64,000 nucleotides of DNA from Mesostigma viride (Eukaryota; Streptophyta; Mesostigmatophyceae; Mesostigmatales; Mesostigmataceae). The notes below the pieces were generated by a model. It did not search any database, was not told the origin of the DNA, and worked only from the letters and a program-made list of their open reading frames with translations. Below are positions 18,241 through 30,234 of the stretch, piece after piece. Position 1 is the stretch's first letter; the number at the start of each line of letters is the position of its first letter. A program made the translations under genes and the position numbers. The DNA lies in the NCBI GenBank assembly GCA_009746045.1, contig RPFO01001338.1, positions 160,001-224,000 of the forward strand, in the 5' to 3' direction.

Positions 18241-18269
18241 TTTAGGGTTTTAGGGTTTAGGGCTTAGGG
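18241..18269 (+). repeat. Short interstitial telomere-like tract
   Basis: Four adjacent units: two TTTAGGG (plant type), one TTTTAGGG (Chlamydomonas type) and one CTTAGGG variant. They lie about 115 bp beyond the last viral palindrome and before the first retrotransposon. The tract is too short for a chromosome end. It may mark repaired breakage or the integration junction. Confidence 0.6.
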
Positions 18270-18394
18270 TGAGACCCATCCTAGGCCGCGGTCACTATAG
18301 GGTCACTATAGGGGTGGCAGATGCCAGCATAAGGGTGGTGCACTTCTCCTAGTCGCGATGACGGAATGATGACGGAATGATGATGGAAGCTACT

Positions 18395-20170
18395 TAATTA
18401 ATTAATTAAACTCGTGCTCCCGTTGGGGAGTCACGGAGCACCGAAGTGCTTTTAATCCCTGTGTGTGCACTACAGGAGAAAGGGCAGAGACCCCCAGTCT
18501 CCTTCATGCCAAAGGCATGCCACAGCTGCAATCGGGCGCGGCTAGCTAAAAAGGACAGGCTAACGATCCGGCAAACTGTGGGTGCAATAAGACCCATGTG
18601 AGCATATCATAGCAAGGAGCGTGGGCAGGTAATCTGAACATAGCCAGGGCGTAGCATGGCTGTACTAGGACTAGGCTAAGGCTATGGCTGGTTGTGTACC
18701 GTGCGTTGGCGGCACGTGACTAGGTGTGTTGGCAAAGCTAGGCAACATTCTAGGCATGGCTGCCTTAGCGGCAGTGACGCCAATGGTTACAAGCTAGGGC
18801 TATTCTATTCTAGCCCGCTGGGGGCGTCCACATCTTGTGGTTGATCATCAGGTCCCCGCCCCTCCAGTACACCTTGGGCTTCTGGGGGTCCTGCTTATGG
18901 CGGAGGTATTCTGGCCACAGGTCGCGTCGCTGCTGTTGCTGAGCGGGGGTGAGGTCGTCATCCAGCGTCCAGGTGAGGTCGTGCAACCGCTTGCGACGAG
19001 AGAGGAACCGCTGCTTATCCTCAGGGGAGGGGAAGGTGAGTAGGACTGGTGGGGGAGCCGCCTTGTCCCGTGAGTGGGGAAGGCGGTGGCACCCACGCAG
19101 TTCTACCTCACCTACCAGGCCCATGAGGGTAAGAAGCTGGTTCTTGAGCTCGTCAGCAAGAGAGGTTGACGTCTCACCTGGCTTCTGGGGGAAGCGACGT
19201 AGCACCACTCGGCACTCGCGGCGAGCGCGGTCGGTGACCTCCCGTTGCTGGGCCTGGCGGTGGTCCTCCAGCTCCTGGAGCTTTGTGGCGATGGCGTCGG
19301 TGGTGGAGGCGGTCGCTGACCGCAGCAGGTCCGCGTAGGAGAGCGGCGGGAGGTCGCCAGCATCCTGCCGGGGTGGCTGGGATGCAATGGTGGCCGTCTG
19401 CTCCGCTATCTTGGGGACCTGTGTGGCCAGGGCCTCGGTGTGGGCGGTGATGGCCTCAAGCTTCTTCAGGAGCACGCCACACTTGCCCTCCACCTGGTTA
19501 AGGCGAGAGACAAGTGCAGCATGCTTTTCCGAAGCCTGCGCCGCGGTGTGTAGCGCCGTGAACTGGGGTTGTAGCTTGTGGACGACCTTGGTTTCCACGT
19601 TGGAGACCCGGGCTTCCACCGTGTTGAGCGTGGTGTTCAGCGATGTCAGCTTCTCGGCCAGCGGCCAGGTCACGTGCTCCTCCAGCACTGCGCGGATGTC
19701 ATCCTTGCAGAGGGAGGGAGCCGATGGGGCAGCCGGCTGTGCGAGGCTGGCGTTGATCGCTCTGGTGATGTCGCCGACGCAGCGCTGGTAGTGGCTGGTC
19801 AAGATAAACAGGCGTTGGCTTGGTTCGTCATAGGTGTAGAGCCAGGACGTGTCGCGGTAGTCGATAGCCGCCCCCCCTTCGGGGCCACGAAGAGCTTCCG
19901 TTCCTGTACGAGGAACTCGAGAACCTCGACGCATTCCTGCGGCGACAGTCTCTGCCACTCGAAGAGGGAGAACATTCCGTCGCCGGGCAAGTATTGGCTC
20001 CATTTGTGGCGATCGTGGCATGGTTTCTTGGGTTCAGGCGAAGCGCTTGGCGAGGGTTTGGCGGGTACGCCTGTCGGCTGAACAATGGCGAGGGCGAGAG
20101 GGTTGGGCTGGGCGCTGGGAAGCTGTGCCAGCTCCTTTTCCAGCCCTCGTTTTGCTTTGGTAGTCGTCAT
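18395..20170 (-). mobile_element. LINE-type element carrying ORF1 but no ORF2, TTAA-repeat tail
   Basis: Reading leftward: ORF1 (20,170-18,810), about 400 bp of 3' UTR, a terminal hairpin-forming sequence (around CACTTCGGTGCTCC) and a short TTAA-repeat tail at 18,395-18,410. The same 3' UTR occurs alone at 34,010-34,340 and its last bases at 45,482-45,515, so this is a mobile family. No reverse transcriptase lies between ORF1 and the tail. The 5' end is not defined and no clear target duplication was found. Confidence 0.65.
18810..20170 (-). CDS. LINE ORF1 nucleic-acid-binding protein (one frameshift)
   Basis: About 453 residues, starting MTTTKAKRGLEK at 20,170. The frame changes at a run of seven C near 19,870; the continuation is open to 18,810. 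Residues about 175-310 are heptad-rich coiled coil ('VEARVSNVETKV', 'SRLNQVEGK'). Residues about 340-430 fit the RRM-like and C-terminal domains of L1-type ORF1 proteins ('RRECRVVLRRFPQ', 'VELRGCHRLPHS', 'DKQRFLSRRKRL'). The C-terminus 'PKVYWRGGDLMINHKMW' is the usual final hairpin. ORF1 proteins form trimers that coat the element RNA. The break sits in a homopolymer, so decay and sequencing error are both possible. Confidence 0.7.
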
Positions 20171-20423
20171 AGCTGGTCACGTGCGTAACTTTGTCTATAC
20201 TGCGTGGCAGCCGTAACCGTTTATACTGGCAAGTGCGTCTTAGAAAGGCGCATCGAATGCAAGTGGTCTGACCGAATTTGGGGCTCAGACGCAAAAGATC
20301 TGAGCTCCGCCGTCAGCCATACCGCCGTCAGCCATTTTCGTATGTGTATCCTTGTACACTACAAACAAAGCTCTTGTTCAGCCCGTCTCACGTGTCGAGA
20401 CTGAACAAGTCTCGAGTGGACAC

Positions 20424-22620
20424 GTGTGTAGTACTCCTACACACACAGATCTCGAATGATTTATCTAGTACAAAATCCGAATGGCTTGCATCACTCCCCG
20501 GAAAGGAGAACTTTTGCGGATGACTGTAGGTGTCAGCTGGCGATGCCTTAGGATCAGGAGACGTCCGTCCTATAGTCAGCAAAAGTTGGTGCGAGAGGTC
20601 CCCAGTTCGATTCCGGCCTGGATTCATTTGCAGATCGCGTTTTCTGGGACCGGCACTGAACGCAAATGGTTTTCATCTTTGCGGCGTGCCAAATCAGAAT
20701 CTACAAACAGGTCGTGGACCGGCTGGATCGCGTAGTATCTCCGCACATCTGAACCCTGTGATGCCAGATCTCCTTTGCGGCCGTTCCGAGCTAGCTTGGC
20801 ACTGGATTCGTTGTCCACATCGTCGCGTCGCTGCAGCAACACGATTAATTAATTAATTGATTGATTAATAGACACGTGACTGCGTCACGTGAGCATAAGT
20901 CCTCAGTGCATGGTCCCGAGGGGAACATGGGATGGAATGATGGTGTAAGCTATCTAGGTCCTAGTTACAGGGGTGTGGGCACCGCGGCCCGAATCGCTAT
21001 GAATGCCATACTTGGTCACACGCGGAGCCCCCACAGGCTTGGGGGTGGTCTCCTTCATCACTACTTGCCATCTATCCTTGCGCACCATCTGCCTCCATAT
21101 TACAGACAAACCAGGAGGCTGCCCAGGTGTGAGCCCGTCACGTCTAGTGTAGCACATGTCCATGCCGAGTCTATCACGAAAAGTCCACGGGTGGCGGCCC
21201 TGCCGCGCGCGGCCGGGGGCACGCCAGGTGAGGACATATCGCCCAGGCTGGGCGGGCTTGGTGCCAGCTAGTCTATCTGATGTATCTACCTGATCTGTGC
21301 GGGCCAGGTGCCCGGCTAGGCCCAGGCACCTGTGCCTAATAATGTGGGAAACATAGGGCAAATCATCGTACAAATCCTCATTTCTAATGTGCAAACCAAA
21401 GGGGATGTTAAGGGCCTTGCGCTGCATCTTGGTGACGGCGCCGTCGAGTCGTTGCTCCAGCTCCTGCGTCAGTGTCCAGGTCTCGGCGCCATAGGTCAGG
21501 ATCGTCAGAATGACGACCTTGAAGAGGTCACGCTTCACGATCCGGGGTAGGGCGGGGTTGCTCCACCAGCGGCGGTGGTCATGGAGGTGCGCCCACGCCA
21601 TGCCGATCCGTGTCGTCATGTCGTCCTCGCAGTCGGGAAGCCAACTGCCGAGCAGCTTGAAGCGGCCTGAAGGAGGGTAGTTGACCTCGGTGTTGTCTAA
21701 GAGGCGGAGTGTGGGTGGGGGCCCTGCCATGCCGAGGGCCAGGGCCTCCGTTTTGGGGCTGATTTCTAGACCAACCGCCCGAGCCTCGAGCGCCAGGCAG
21801 TCCAGCCAAAGTTGGGCAGACTCCGGTTTCTCGATGAGCGTGATGTCGTCGGCGTAAATGAGGTCAGCTAGTAAATTCTGCTTGTTAGTCGGCCCCCCTT
21901 CTCCAAGCTCGTTCGTGATCGCTAGGCCAGGGGCACGGCCTGCAATGCTAGCAAAGCGAGCACGTGCCTGGCGCATAACATAATCCACTACAATAATAAA
22001 CAGGTACGGCGACAGGACGCAACCCTGCCAGACGCCGGTCTGCAGCAACACGATGTTTTCTGGCATACGCGGGCTTTTGGTTCCCGCCGCACATTTGAAA
22101 GTGCTGTCCTCCGGATTTTTGCCTTTGCACCGTGCGCAGTTCTTGGACGTTTCGAATCATGGCATGGCTAACGCAATGACTGACTAGCTAGACCTTTTCA
22201 GCGGTTTTCCATTTCGGCGGGTATTTCCTCGTAGATGGTGGGAGAGGGATCGCAGCAGTGGTGCTCACCACTAGACACTCCCGGCCAGTTAGGCTCGAAA
22301 CACACGCCCTGATCAAGCAAGCTGTTTCCGGCCCCACCGTCTATTCTGATTTGGCACGCCGCAAAGATGAAAACCATTTGCGTTCAGTGCCGGTCCGCGG
22401 AAAACGCGATCTGCAAATGAATCCAGGCCGGAATCGAACTGGGGACCTCTCGCACAAACTTTTGCTGACTATAGGACGGACGTCTCCTGATCCTAAGGCA
22501 TCGCCAGCTGACACCTACAGTCATCCGCAAAAGTTCTCCTTTCCGGGGAGTGATGCAAGCCTTTCGGATTTGGTACTAGATAAATCATTCGAGATCTGTG
22601 TGTGTAGCAGTACTACACAC
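20424..22620. mobile_element. Foldback element with 277-bp inverted arms and tRNA-like sequence, interrupted by a LINE
   Basis: Left arm 20,424-20,700 and right arm 22,344-22,620 are inverted copies of equal length and high identity. The outer end itself folds (GTGTGTAGTACTCCTACACAC-like). Inside each arm is a pol III B-box-like AGTTCGATTCC in a tRNA 3'-half-like context. Without the LINE at 20,846-22,039, the element would be about 1.0 kb. It could be a foldback transposon or two tRNA-derived SINE copies in opposite orientation. No transposase frame is present. Confidence 0.6.
20846..22039 (-). mobile_element. 5'-truncated LINE (reverse transcriptase C-terminal part) with 15-bp TSD
   Basis: The leftward frame 22,066-20,954 contains 'TGVWQGCVLSPYLF' (RT domain 4), the catalytic 'LIYADDITLI' (domain 5), then thumb and C-terminal sequence ending '...RGAHTPVTRT'. 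The 15-bp repeat CTGCAGCAACACGAT occurs at 20,831-20,845 and 22,040-22,054, so the insertion runs from the domain-4 region to the tail of TTAA/TTGA repeats at 20,846-20,866. This is the normal signature of target-primed reverse transcription with 5' truncation. The first about nine residues of the frame come from target DNA. The 3' end contains the palindrome CACGTGACGCAGTCACGTG. A second, more decayed copy is at 33,091-33,805. Confidence 0.75.
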
Positions 22621-23497
22621 CGTCTAGGTCATCTAGTCGCTCTACATGTAAGCCAGCCATAATTTCAATGCACAAGGCTACACATTTCCATCACCATTCA
22701 TATTCATCATCCTGAACGACTCGAACATGCGGACAAGATAACGGCAGGCTCGAGCTACCATGGTCCGGATTCTCCCGATTTCTGGCTTGCGCTGGTTGTC
22801 TCCTTGATAATTGTTCGCCATTTTCCACTCATTTGCGACGCTAATACACTTGGCTTGCAATGCACTTTCGCGTCTAGTGACCGCCATCGCGTGCTTGCCC
22901 GACATGCATCGTGCACAAAATTTCGTGTTTCATTTACACGGTACCGAGAATTTTTTCGGCGGGAAAATATTCGCCGTGCCACGTCCCCATAATAACAGGC
23001 AATTTCTTACCAAGTCCTTAGTGAGTCATGTGCACAGAGCTCGCCTCATATGATGTCTAATACCAAGAGGAGGATTGTGAAAAATTCCTCGATCTCAGCT
23101 AGGCTGTCAGCTGAGGACCAGGTCAGGCAAACATCACAACTGCATAAAAAATAGCAATGATCAGAAGCAAATGCTAAAAATTTTCAGTGGTACAGCAAGC
23201 TCTCCATGGATCATGCACACATGCCGCTCGAACGAAAAGACACCATAGAACAAAGAGATGTCTGTGAACAAAAACGCATCACATACAGAGGAGAACAAAA
23301 ACTTATCTATACACACAAAAAGAAGACTAGCAGGGATGGTATAGCCCTCTGTCTTTCCACAACTGTTTAGGTTTTGGAAAACTAGGCAACCCAGGCTGTG
23401 GATACCCAGGCATATATTTCCTACAAAATTTTACCCCAACATCGATTTCCCACCAAATTTGCTCACGGGGAAAGTCCCGAGCCGCGTGCCAGGGCGC
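22621..23497. other. Non-coding stretch between transposons and host gene 1
   Basis: About 880 bp of moderately AT-rich sequence with no coding frame longer than about 85 residues and no repeat seen elsewhere in the window. It probably holds the 3' UTR and poly(A) region of the leftward host gene ending at 23,498. Confidence 0.4.
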
Positions 23498-26400
23498 TCA
23501 CAGCAGGTTGACAATAGCATGGAACAACTCCTCTGGAAGCTGTTGCCATGTGCTATGGTCCGTGTCTGCCGCCCTGGCCTTGAACGCCCACTGCCGCCAG
23601 TGCCACCTCATGGCACGTGATGCCTGCGAGACACAAACAGCGGAGTAAACAAACACAAGAATAGACTTGATCCAAGTGTTAGACAGACATCGCCACTGCT
23701 TCACCTGCAGCATGAAAGTGGGAATGTGGGCCACTGGCCAAAGACAACTGAACATAATAACCAGACAACAATATCATACATCACATTGTGTGCCGACCAA
23801 ATACACAAGAGAACAAGAGGGGTGGCCGCTGCCTACAAGCAAACAAAAGCGGGTGGCCGCTGCCTTCAAAAACCAAAAAAAGGGGTGGGCTCTGCCTAAA
23901 AATAGGGGTACAAGTGGGCGGACTCAAAGGGGGGTTGTTTTCCAATCATGTTGACAAATGGGGATGGCCCACCTTGTCAGCATCCCCCAGGTGCGCCAAC
24001 GCGACGCGCACGGACGACGTCAGGCCCAGGTGGTCCAGGTACCCCTGCACCTGCGCGCGTGGGCTTGCCCCCCGATCGGGCACTGCCAGCGCCAGCAGCG
24101 TCAGCCAGTTGGCAAGCAGCGCCCGCTGGTGCGCCGCTTGCTGCGGACAAGCGCCGGATGGGGCCGGGGTGGCGGGGGCCTCATCCACAGCCCCTCCCTC
24201 CCCCCTCGTCTCCATGATCGCATCCATGCTTGCTGGGCCGGCGTCTGTGGGTTCAGAGCGCTCCGCTTCACCGCCCGTGCTGCTGTTGGTGTCGAGCTTC
24301 AACCGATCGGGATCCGCCCCAGGAGCCGCTTCCGACCGGACGCCCTCTTTGCCCTCCACGAATGGCGCCGTCACGGTAACATCCCCCGTCATGCGACCCC
24401 CAGGCAATTGTCCCTGGCCGCGGGCAGTGCCGCGCCCACCGGCTGGCGGGAACACATGGTCGGCCAAGAAGCCGTCCCTGCAGGGGTGGCGGTAGAACCC
24501 TGGGAGCATGTCCATGAGCCGACGTGCGCAGCCGCACGCGGGGGTGTTGCTGCCACTGCTGGCACCCGCTGCTGCTGATGATGTCGAAGATAAAGTAGAC
24601 GTCACTGTAGGTGTCACTATCGCTGCTGCTGACACTGCAAATGTCGCCCTTGCTGTTGATACTAGAGTTTCTGTTGCTGCCGACGTTGACCTAAGTGTCC
24701 TGCCGTCTTGTCCCTTGTCTCCCTGCCCCTTGCTGCCCTGACCCTTGCCCTTTCTCCTGCCCTCATCCCTCCCCTCCCCGCACGCCGCAACCAGCCTAGC
24801 CACACGCGCCAGCAGCGCCCGCTGCCCCCGCCGCACGCCTGCCCTCGTGGGCAGCTGCGCCATGCCCGCCCAGGATGCCAGCATCAGCGTGTGCTCCACC
24901 AGCAGCCGCGCGAGTGACACCTGGTGGCGCACCGCCTCCACGGAGCGGTCGCACGCGGCCGCGTGCGCGCGCAGCCAGGCCACGCGTGCACCCAGGGACC
25001 CTCCAGGCCAGCTTTCGCCAGGCACGTCCACACCTACCGCGTGGGAAATTATGCCAGATGTCGCCGGGCCAGGCTTGCAACCAGACTCCACACTAGCGCG
25101 CTCGGACACCGCACCAGTCGGGCCTGGACTGCTCATGGCCCCTATTGAGGCCAGGGCCACCGGGCAGATGTCCATGCCATGGTGCTCACCTTCAAGTCGT
25201 GCCCGCTTGGCGGGTGGCTGGGATGACTCTTCATCGTCTTTCTCCCCCTCCCCCTCCCCCTCCTCCATCTCCTCCCCCCATTCGCGCTCCCTGTCAGCGC
25301 CGGCGGTGGGCGCTGGGGTAGGGGCCACGGGGATATCGGCGACCGATGCGGTTGCCGCGATGCCAGCCATGGGAGCCGCATCAGCCGCGCGATCACCCAC
25401 ACCAGTGCTAGTGCTGTCACCCGCACCAGTGCTAGTGCTATCACCCGCACTAGCACCAGCACTAGCACCGGCTCGACCACCGGCGGCAGCGCCAGGGGCA
25501 GCAGCAGCAGCGGCATCGGCGGCGGCGGCCATGACCACGCCAGCTGGCACGGCCCCAACCCCTCCTGCCACCACAGGAACCGCGGGGATGGCGGCGGGCG
25601 CTGGCATTGGCGCTGCCGCGTGCACACCAGGGAAAAGCTTCTGCACGCAGCACATCAGGCGGGCGGGGTCGATCTTGGACGTGGCTGGGTGCTGGAGGAG
25701 GGCTGGCAACATCCACGCCCACAAGGGGCCGACAACGGGGGCCGACATGTCCAGCATGGCATCCAGCATGGCTCGCAGCACCAGTAGCTGCAAGGGGGGG
25801 AGGGAGGGGGGGCCAGGGGATATCACCGGACTTAGAGCAAGGACGAGTAGCTAGGGATGAGGTATGCGCTTGGATGTCAAGAGGCTGGTAGGTACATATA
25901 GTGCTCAAGAACACTGTAACAGAAGCGATGGGGAGAGCGACCTGTCTGCTAACGCTCGCCACCATCTGCTGAATCCGGGAGGCCTATGTCAAAGCAAGGA
26001 AGCCAAATTGCAAGAAAATGTTGATGGCTATTTCTTAGACAGACAGCCAGTCACAATCGCGTCATCCAGGAGCCGGATGTAAATGCAGGAGAACCACATC
26101 TAAGAAAACATCAAAGCACTTCCTTCTACCCTACCACCCGCCCCTCCTGAACGTGCAAAGCGACGGCCCTCCTCACCCAGGTCCATTTTGTGAAACTACC
26201 CCACCCAGGTCTATTTTGTGAAACTACCCCACCCAGGTCCATTTTGTGAAACTACCCCACCCAGGTCTATTTTGTGAAACTACCCCACCCAGGTCCATGT
26301 TGTGAAACTACCCCACCCAGGTCTATTTTGTGAAACTACCCCACCCAGGTCCATTTTGTGAAACTACCCCACCCAGGTCTATTTTGTGAAACTACCCCAC

Positions 26401-28913
26401 CCAGGTCCATGTTGTGAAACTACCCCACCCGCCCCCACCTGCTGCTTCAACTCGGCCCAGTCATGCTCCAGGAAGCACAGCTCCTCCACGATGTGCTGCG
26501 CGAGCCGCTCCGGCTCGTGTGCCGCGCCCAGGTTACTGCCCACGTCACGCCGGTCATCGCTCCACAGGAGCGCCATCGGGCCAGGGTCCCCCCCGAACAT
26601 CCTGCGGAAGAAGCCCCGCAGCAAGTGCGCCTGGCAGGGCTCGCTCTGCGGCAGCTCCAGCGTGTACAGGGCCAGGCCGGGGTCGGGCCTCCGCTTGCCC
26701 TGAGCGCCCAGCAGCCGGCGGGTGATCGCATGGGCCGACCAGGCGGCCCCTAGTAACCCCCCGCTCATGCTGCCACTGCCGCAACGGGTGTCATTGTAAG
26801 CGGGTTCGTCCGATGGCCTCGGCAGTCGCTGATCTTGCTCCTGCTGCTGCTGTTGCGGCCATTGCTGCCGCCATTCGTGGTGGTGGGGTTGTGGTTGTCG
26901 CTGCGGCCGCTGCGGTGGCGGCGGCGCCGGCGCGTGCTGCACGTGGCCGGCCCGCTTGCAGCCGGCACCATGCGATTGCCGCGTGGCCTTGGTCGCCCGC
27001 CACATCTCCTTGACCAGCATCGGCCAGGAGACGTGCTGCAGCCAGCACGTGTAGATGTGGGCGTGGGCGCGATCGGCTGCGGGAAGGACAGGAAGGGGGG
27101 GGGTTGGCACGCGTGCTGGGATGGATGAGATGAGAATACTAACTAATACTTGCGACTCTCACATGCGCGACTTTGTCCTTGCTGTACTATTGCTATTCCG
27201 CCTACCTTCTGCATTCGATCCTGTACGAAACCTATGCCTAACCTTCCAGATGAAATGACTGCTGGTAAAATCCCCGCCGACAGCCAGCCAGCCGAAAACG
27301 CTTGTGAAGGGTAGCGCCACCACTCTCTAGTAGAACCCAGCAGCTGCAACCATCCACAAACTGCTTCAGCTGCTAGCCTTGCGCGGAGATCTGCTCCGCC
27401 ATCCCCTCTCCAGACCGAAAGAACCTTTAACACAAATCAAATGGCATAAAAACCAAGATCCAGTAGATGACATTGGAAGCACAACAAATTGCCAAGCCAG
27501 ACGTCCGCCCTGCCACCCACTACAATTGGGTCCTCGCTGAGCAGCGCCTACCTTGCTCTATGGTGCATGCCCCCTCGATGCTGCCGTCTGCCACATCCAC
27601 CTGCCCCTGGGGCTGCGCCAGCAGTCGCTGGAGTACCTCCACTGGCTTGAAAAGGAAGCAGAAGCGGCATGGGGAGGAAGACACGCTCTTGTCCCTCTGG
27701 CCATCGCTGCAGGAATGGCGAGTGCAGAACTGGGCTGCCGCGGGTGGTGAGGTGGCCTCCCTGGCAGGACAGGCACCCTGGCAACACGCGCGTTGCGTGC
27801 AGGTCAACGACTCCCGCGCCTTCTCCCAGCACCAGCGCTGGCGCTGGTTCATGAGTGGTTGGCATCGGCAGGCGGCGGTGGCGGCGCGCAGCACCGAGGC
27901 CAGCAGGAAGGGCACGCGGTCGTACAGGGGGCCCATGGCATCATCCCTGGGGGTTGATTACAGGGGAGAGTGCAGGGGGTGGAAAAGGAACCATGGAGAA
28001 TAAGGCGAGGATAAGGAGCCACAAAGCATACAGCCTAAGTAAGGAACAACAGAGGAAAACTGGAAGGAATGGGTAGAGAAGGATCAGTCACAAGGGTTGG
28101 TTGGGTAAGGAGCCACAAAGTACAAGGCGTGGGTTGAGGAACCACGAGGATCAAGGAAAACATGGATGCAAGGATTAGGGTAGCTTTCCGAATTCCATCG
28201 AGCATGGGATGTTAGGATCGATGCCAGCGAGCTCAAGGCCTTGTGCGTCGTACATAATTGGCTCAAGCTGCACTGATCAATGACTGCAGAAACAAGGTGA
28301 ATTCTCAGGATGTGAAATAGCCTTACATGAGGATGACATGAGACAAAAACAACGGTGAAGAGGGTGAGATAAACAGAGCAGACGTGCCGAATTCGCCATG
28401 AGAATTAGAACTTGCTTTAGAGGCATATCAGAGCATTGCTACTATATGGTACACGTAGGTACTAGATGGTTCATAAGTGTCCGGTCCAGTCGTTTTATGA
28501 GGCCGCGGGCAGCTTGCACGGAAGGCCTCGAGGCCTAAACATTTCGATGTCGCGAAAAAGGAACAGCACATGGTCAGCACGGCGGCACTCAAGATGAATA
28601 CCCAATAAGAATTTCGATCTAGCGACCACGAGAGACGACTGCAATCGACCAGCAAATATGCGTACCGGCAAAGCTCAACGGTGAGCTGCAATTTCTCGAC
28701 ACTTTCGGCGCCTCGAAAAAGATTGGACGCATGCCCGAAGATGGCAACGGGTCGCAAAGGGAGCGGCAGGCTCGTCGAAACCTCGCAAAATGCGGCGAAT
28801 TTTCCCGCGAGCTTCATGTCCACCGCATGCGCCAGTGCTCCCGTTCCCGCAGCCCACTCCGGTTCGACGTGACCACCAGCCAGGCTGCTCGAGGCAGCGG
28901 GCCTTTTGCCCAT
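23498..28913 (-). CDS. Five-exon host gene, unrecognised 1073-aa protein
   Basis: Exons, leftward: 28,913-28,666; 27,946-27,552; 27,076-26,439; 25,787-23,973; 23,623-23,498. Each junction is GT-AG with a pyrimidine-rich acceptor, and the split codons agree at all four joins (2+1, 1+2, 0, 0), giving one 1074-codon frame. Exon 2 is Cys-rich ('CRCQPL', 'TCTQRACCQGACP', 'CRFC') and may bind zinc. Exon 3 begins 'DRAHAHIYTCWLQHVSWPMLVKEMWRATKATRQ', then a Pro/Gln-rich stretch, then a helical part. Exon 4 is low-complexity (poly-Ala/Gly, acidic Glu/Gly run, basic 'KRARLEG') with ordered helical segments. Exon 5 ends 'WQQLPEELFHAIVNLL'. I do not recognise the family; a nuclear protein is possible. 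Confidence 0.65.
26172..26437. repeat. 28-bp minisatellite in intron 3 of host gene 1
   Basis: About nine head-to-tail units of 28 bp containing CCCAGGTCYATTTTGTGAAAC. Units alternate between a C and a T at one position (GTCCATT/GTCTATT), so the array has a 56-bp higher-order period. It ends exactly beside the 5' splice site of exon 3. Confidence 0.85.
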
Positions 28914-30099
28914 CTTCTTTAATAGTTATAGGGCAGATGAGAGTCTTCGGCAGGAAGAATTCGCAGCAATTTCGTGTGCACGAAGGCGACTACAACCCTT
29001 CCGGTTGCGAAATGCGCAGAGTGGATTGTGTTCGGATTGGAATGCGCCAGCTCGCGCTGGCAATTTCGAGTCGCTCGTTTGCAGCGTGCAATTATGGCAT
29101 TCTGCCTTGCGATCGCACGGACAAGCGAAGGCGATGTCACCGGGACTTGCGCGGGCGCCGTATCGCAAGCTAGCGCTGTGTGGCGCACACTACCGTAAAT
29201 GACCCCAACTTCCGATAAAGGAACAGCCATTCACGTGCTATACCCGCCGGAAACTCCGTTTGGAAGGCGGAGCGCGTGCGCTCCTTGGAAATATCAGCAT
29301 TCGCAACATTCGATACCCCCTCGACACTTCCTCATCAGTTGAGCGATCAGAGGTGCTGGATTATGGGAATTCGCTTTCTGCCACGGAACTTCCACATTTT
29401 CACGGTCACATGCTCACACCTTGAAAGCCATGAAAAGCTACTGCAAGTTGGCACTTGCAATTACATTCGGGGCGTGCTGACCTAGCCGTCGGTAATCGGG
29501 CAAATCGAGATCGAAAACCGTTAAAATCCTGAAATTGGATTTAGCGCGTCAAGAGCCAGATGCCGCCAACGTGGCACTAGATTCTGGGCAAATTCCCGCG
29601 TGCCCAACAGGACCAACGTGTGCCCGTGCTCCAACCGCCTGCATTAACACCCTTCAATTTCAGCAGCGGGCGTTCCCGGACCAATGACAGAGATTGCGCC
29701 TGCCAATTCGTCATATCCACCGTCCCGCTGCCGAATTCTGGACATGCACCAGACACCAGACACCACCAAAATAATGCGGTCCTGAACTCCTGATTTACCC
29801 GGCTGGATGCGTCGCTGATCGTTGCGTCGCTTCCTCGGCGTTCCCGCCATCTTGTTTGCCCTCGGCTGCCGGGAAGCTGGAATCTCTTCAAGATTCAAGA
29901 TCTACTATTTCCCGCGGCGCCGAATCTTTCACCAGGTCGATCATGATTCCACAACCGGCTGGATCCCTTTTTATGACGCTGGAAACCTGCCCTTTCAGTA
30001 CAGTTATTGCTTGTCCTTTTTGTCCTTATTGTTTACTAGAGTAACCCGCTGGCTCCGCCCAGCCCAAAACAGGGTCCCTTTTTTTTGGCAGTACTTCGC
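28914..30099. other. Upstream region of host gene 1, no gene seen
   Basis: About 1.2 kb without a supported gene; the frames here are short and overlap one another. The first 300 bp should hold the promoter of the leftward gene starting at 28,913. No TATA box or repeat is clear. Confidence 0.35.
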
Positions 30100-30162
30100 C
30101 CCGCTGCCCGCTGCCCGCTGCCCGCTGCCCGCTGCCCGCTGCCCGCTGCCCGCTGCCCGCTG
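30100..30162. repeat. Heptanucleotide tandem repeat (CCCGCTG), nine copies
   Basis: Nine perfect units of 7 bp. Another CCCGCTGGAATAGTACGGTG follows 60 bp later beside the next element, so this edge has been duplicated locally. Confidence 0.85.
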
Positions 30163-30234
30163 GAATAGTACGGTGCTCGCTTCGCTGGCGGATCGGTGCG
30201 CAGTACGCTGCCCGGCTGCCCGCTGGAATAGTAC

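Noticed and set aside
20585-20625. Functional tRNA gene
   Set aside because: Only a B-box and a 3'-half-like context are present; no full cloverleaf with acceptor stem could be folded by eye, and the sequence occurs in inverted mobile arms.
23498-23623. F-box in the last exon of host gene 1
   Set aside because: 'WQQLPEELFHAIVNLL' resembles an F-box start but the protein ends there, so no complete domain exists.
24745-25854. Plus-strand 369-codon Ala/Ser/Pro-rich frame
   Set aside because: Antisense to exon 4 of the leftward host gene; GC-rich composition keeps it open, while splice phases support the minus strand.
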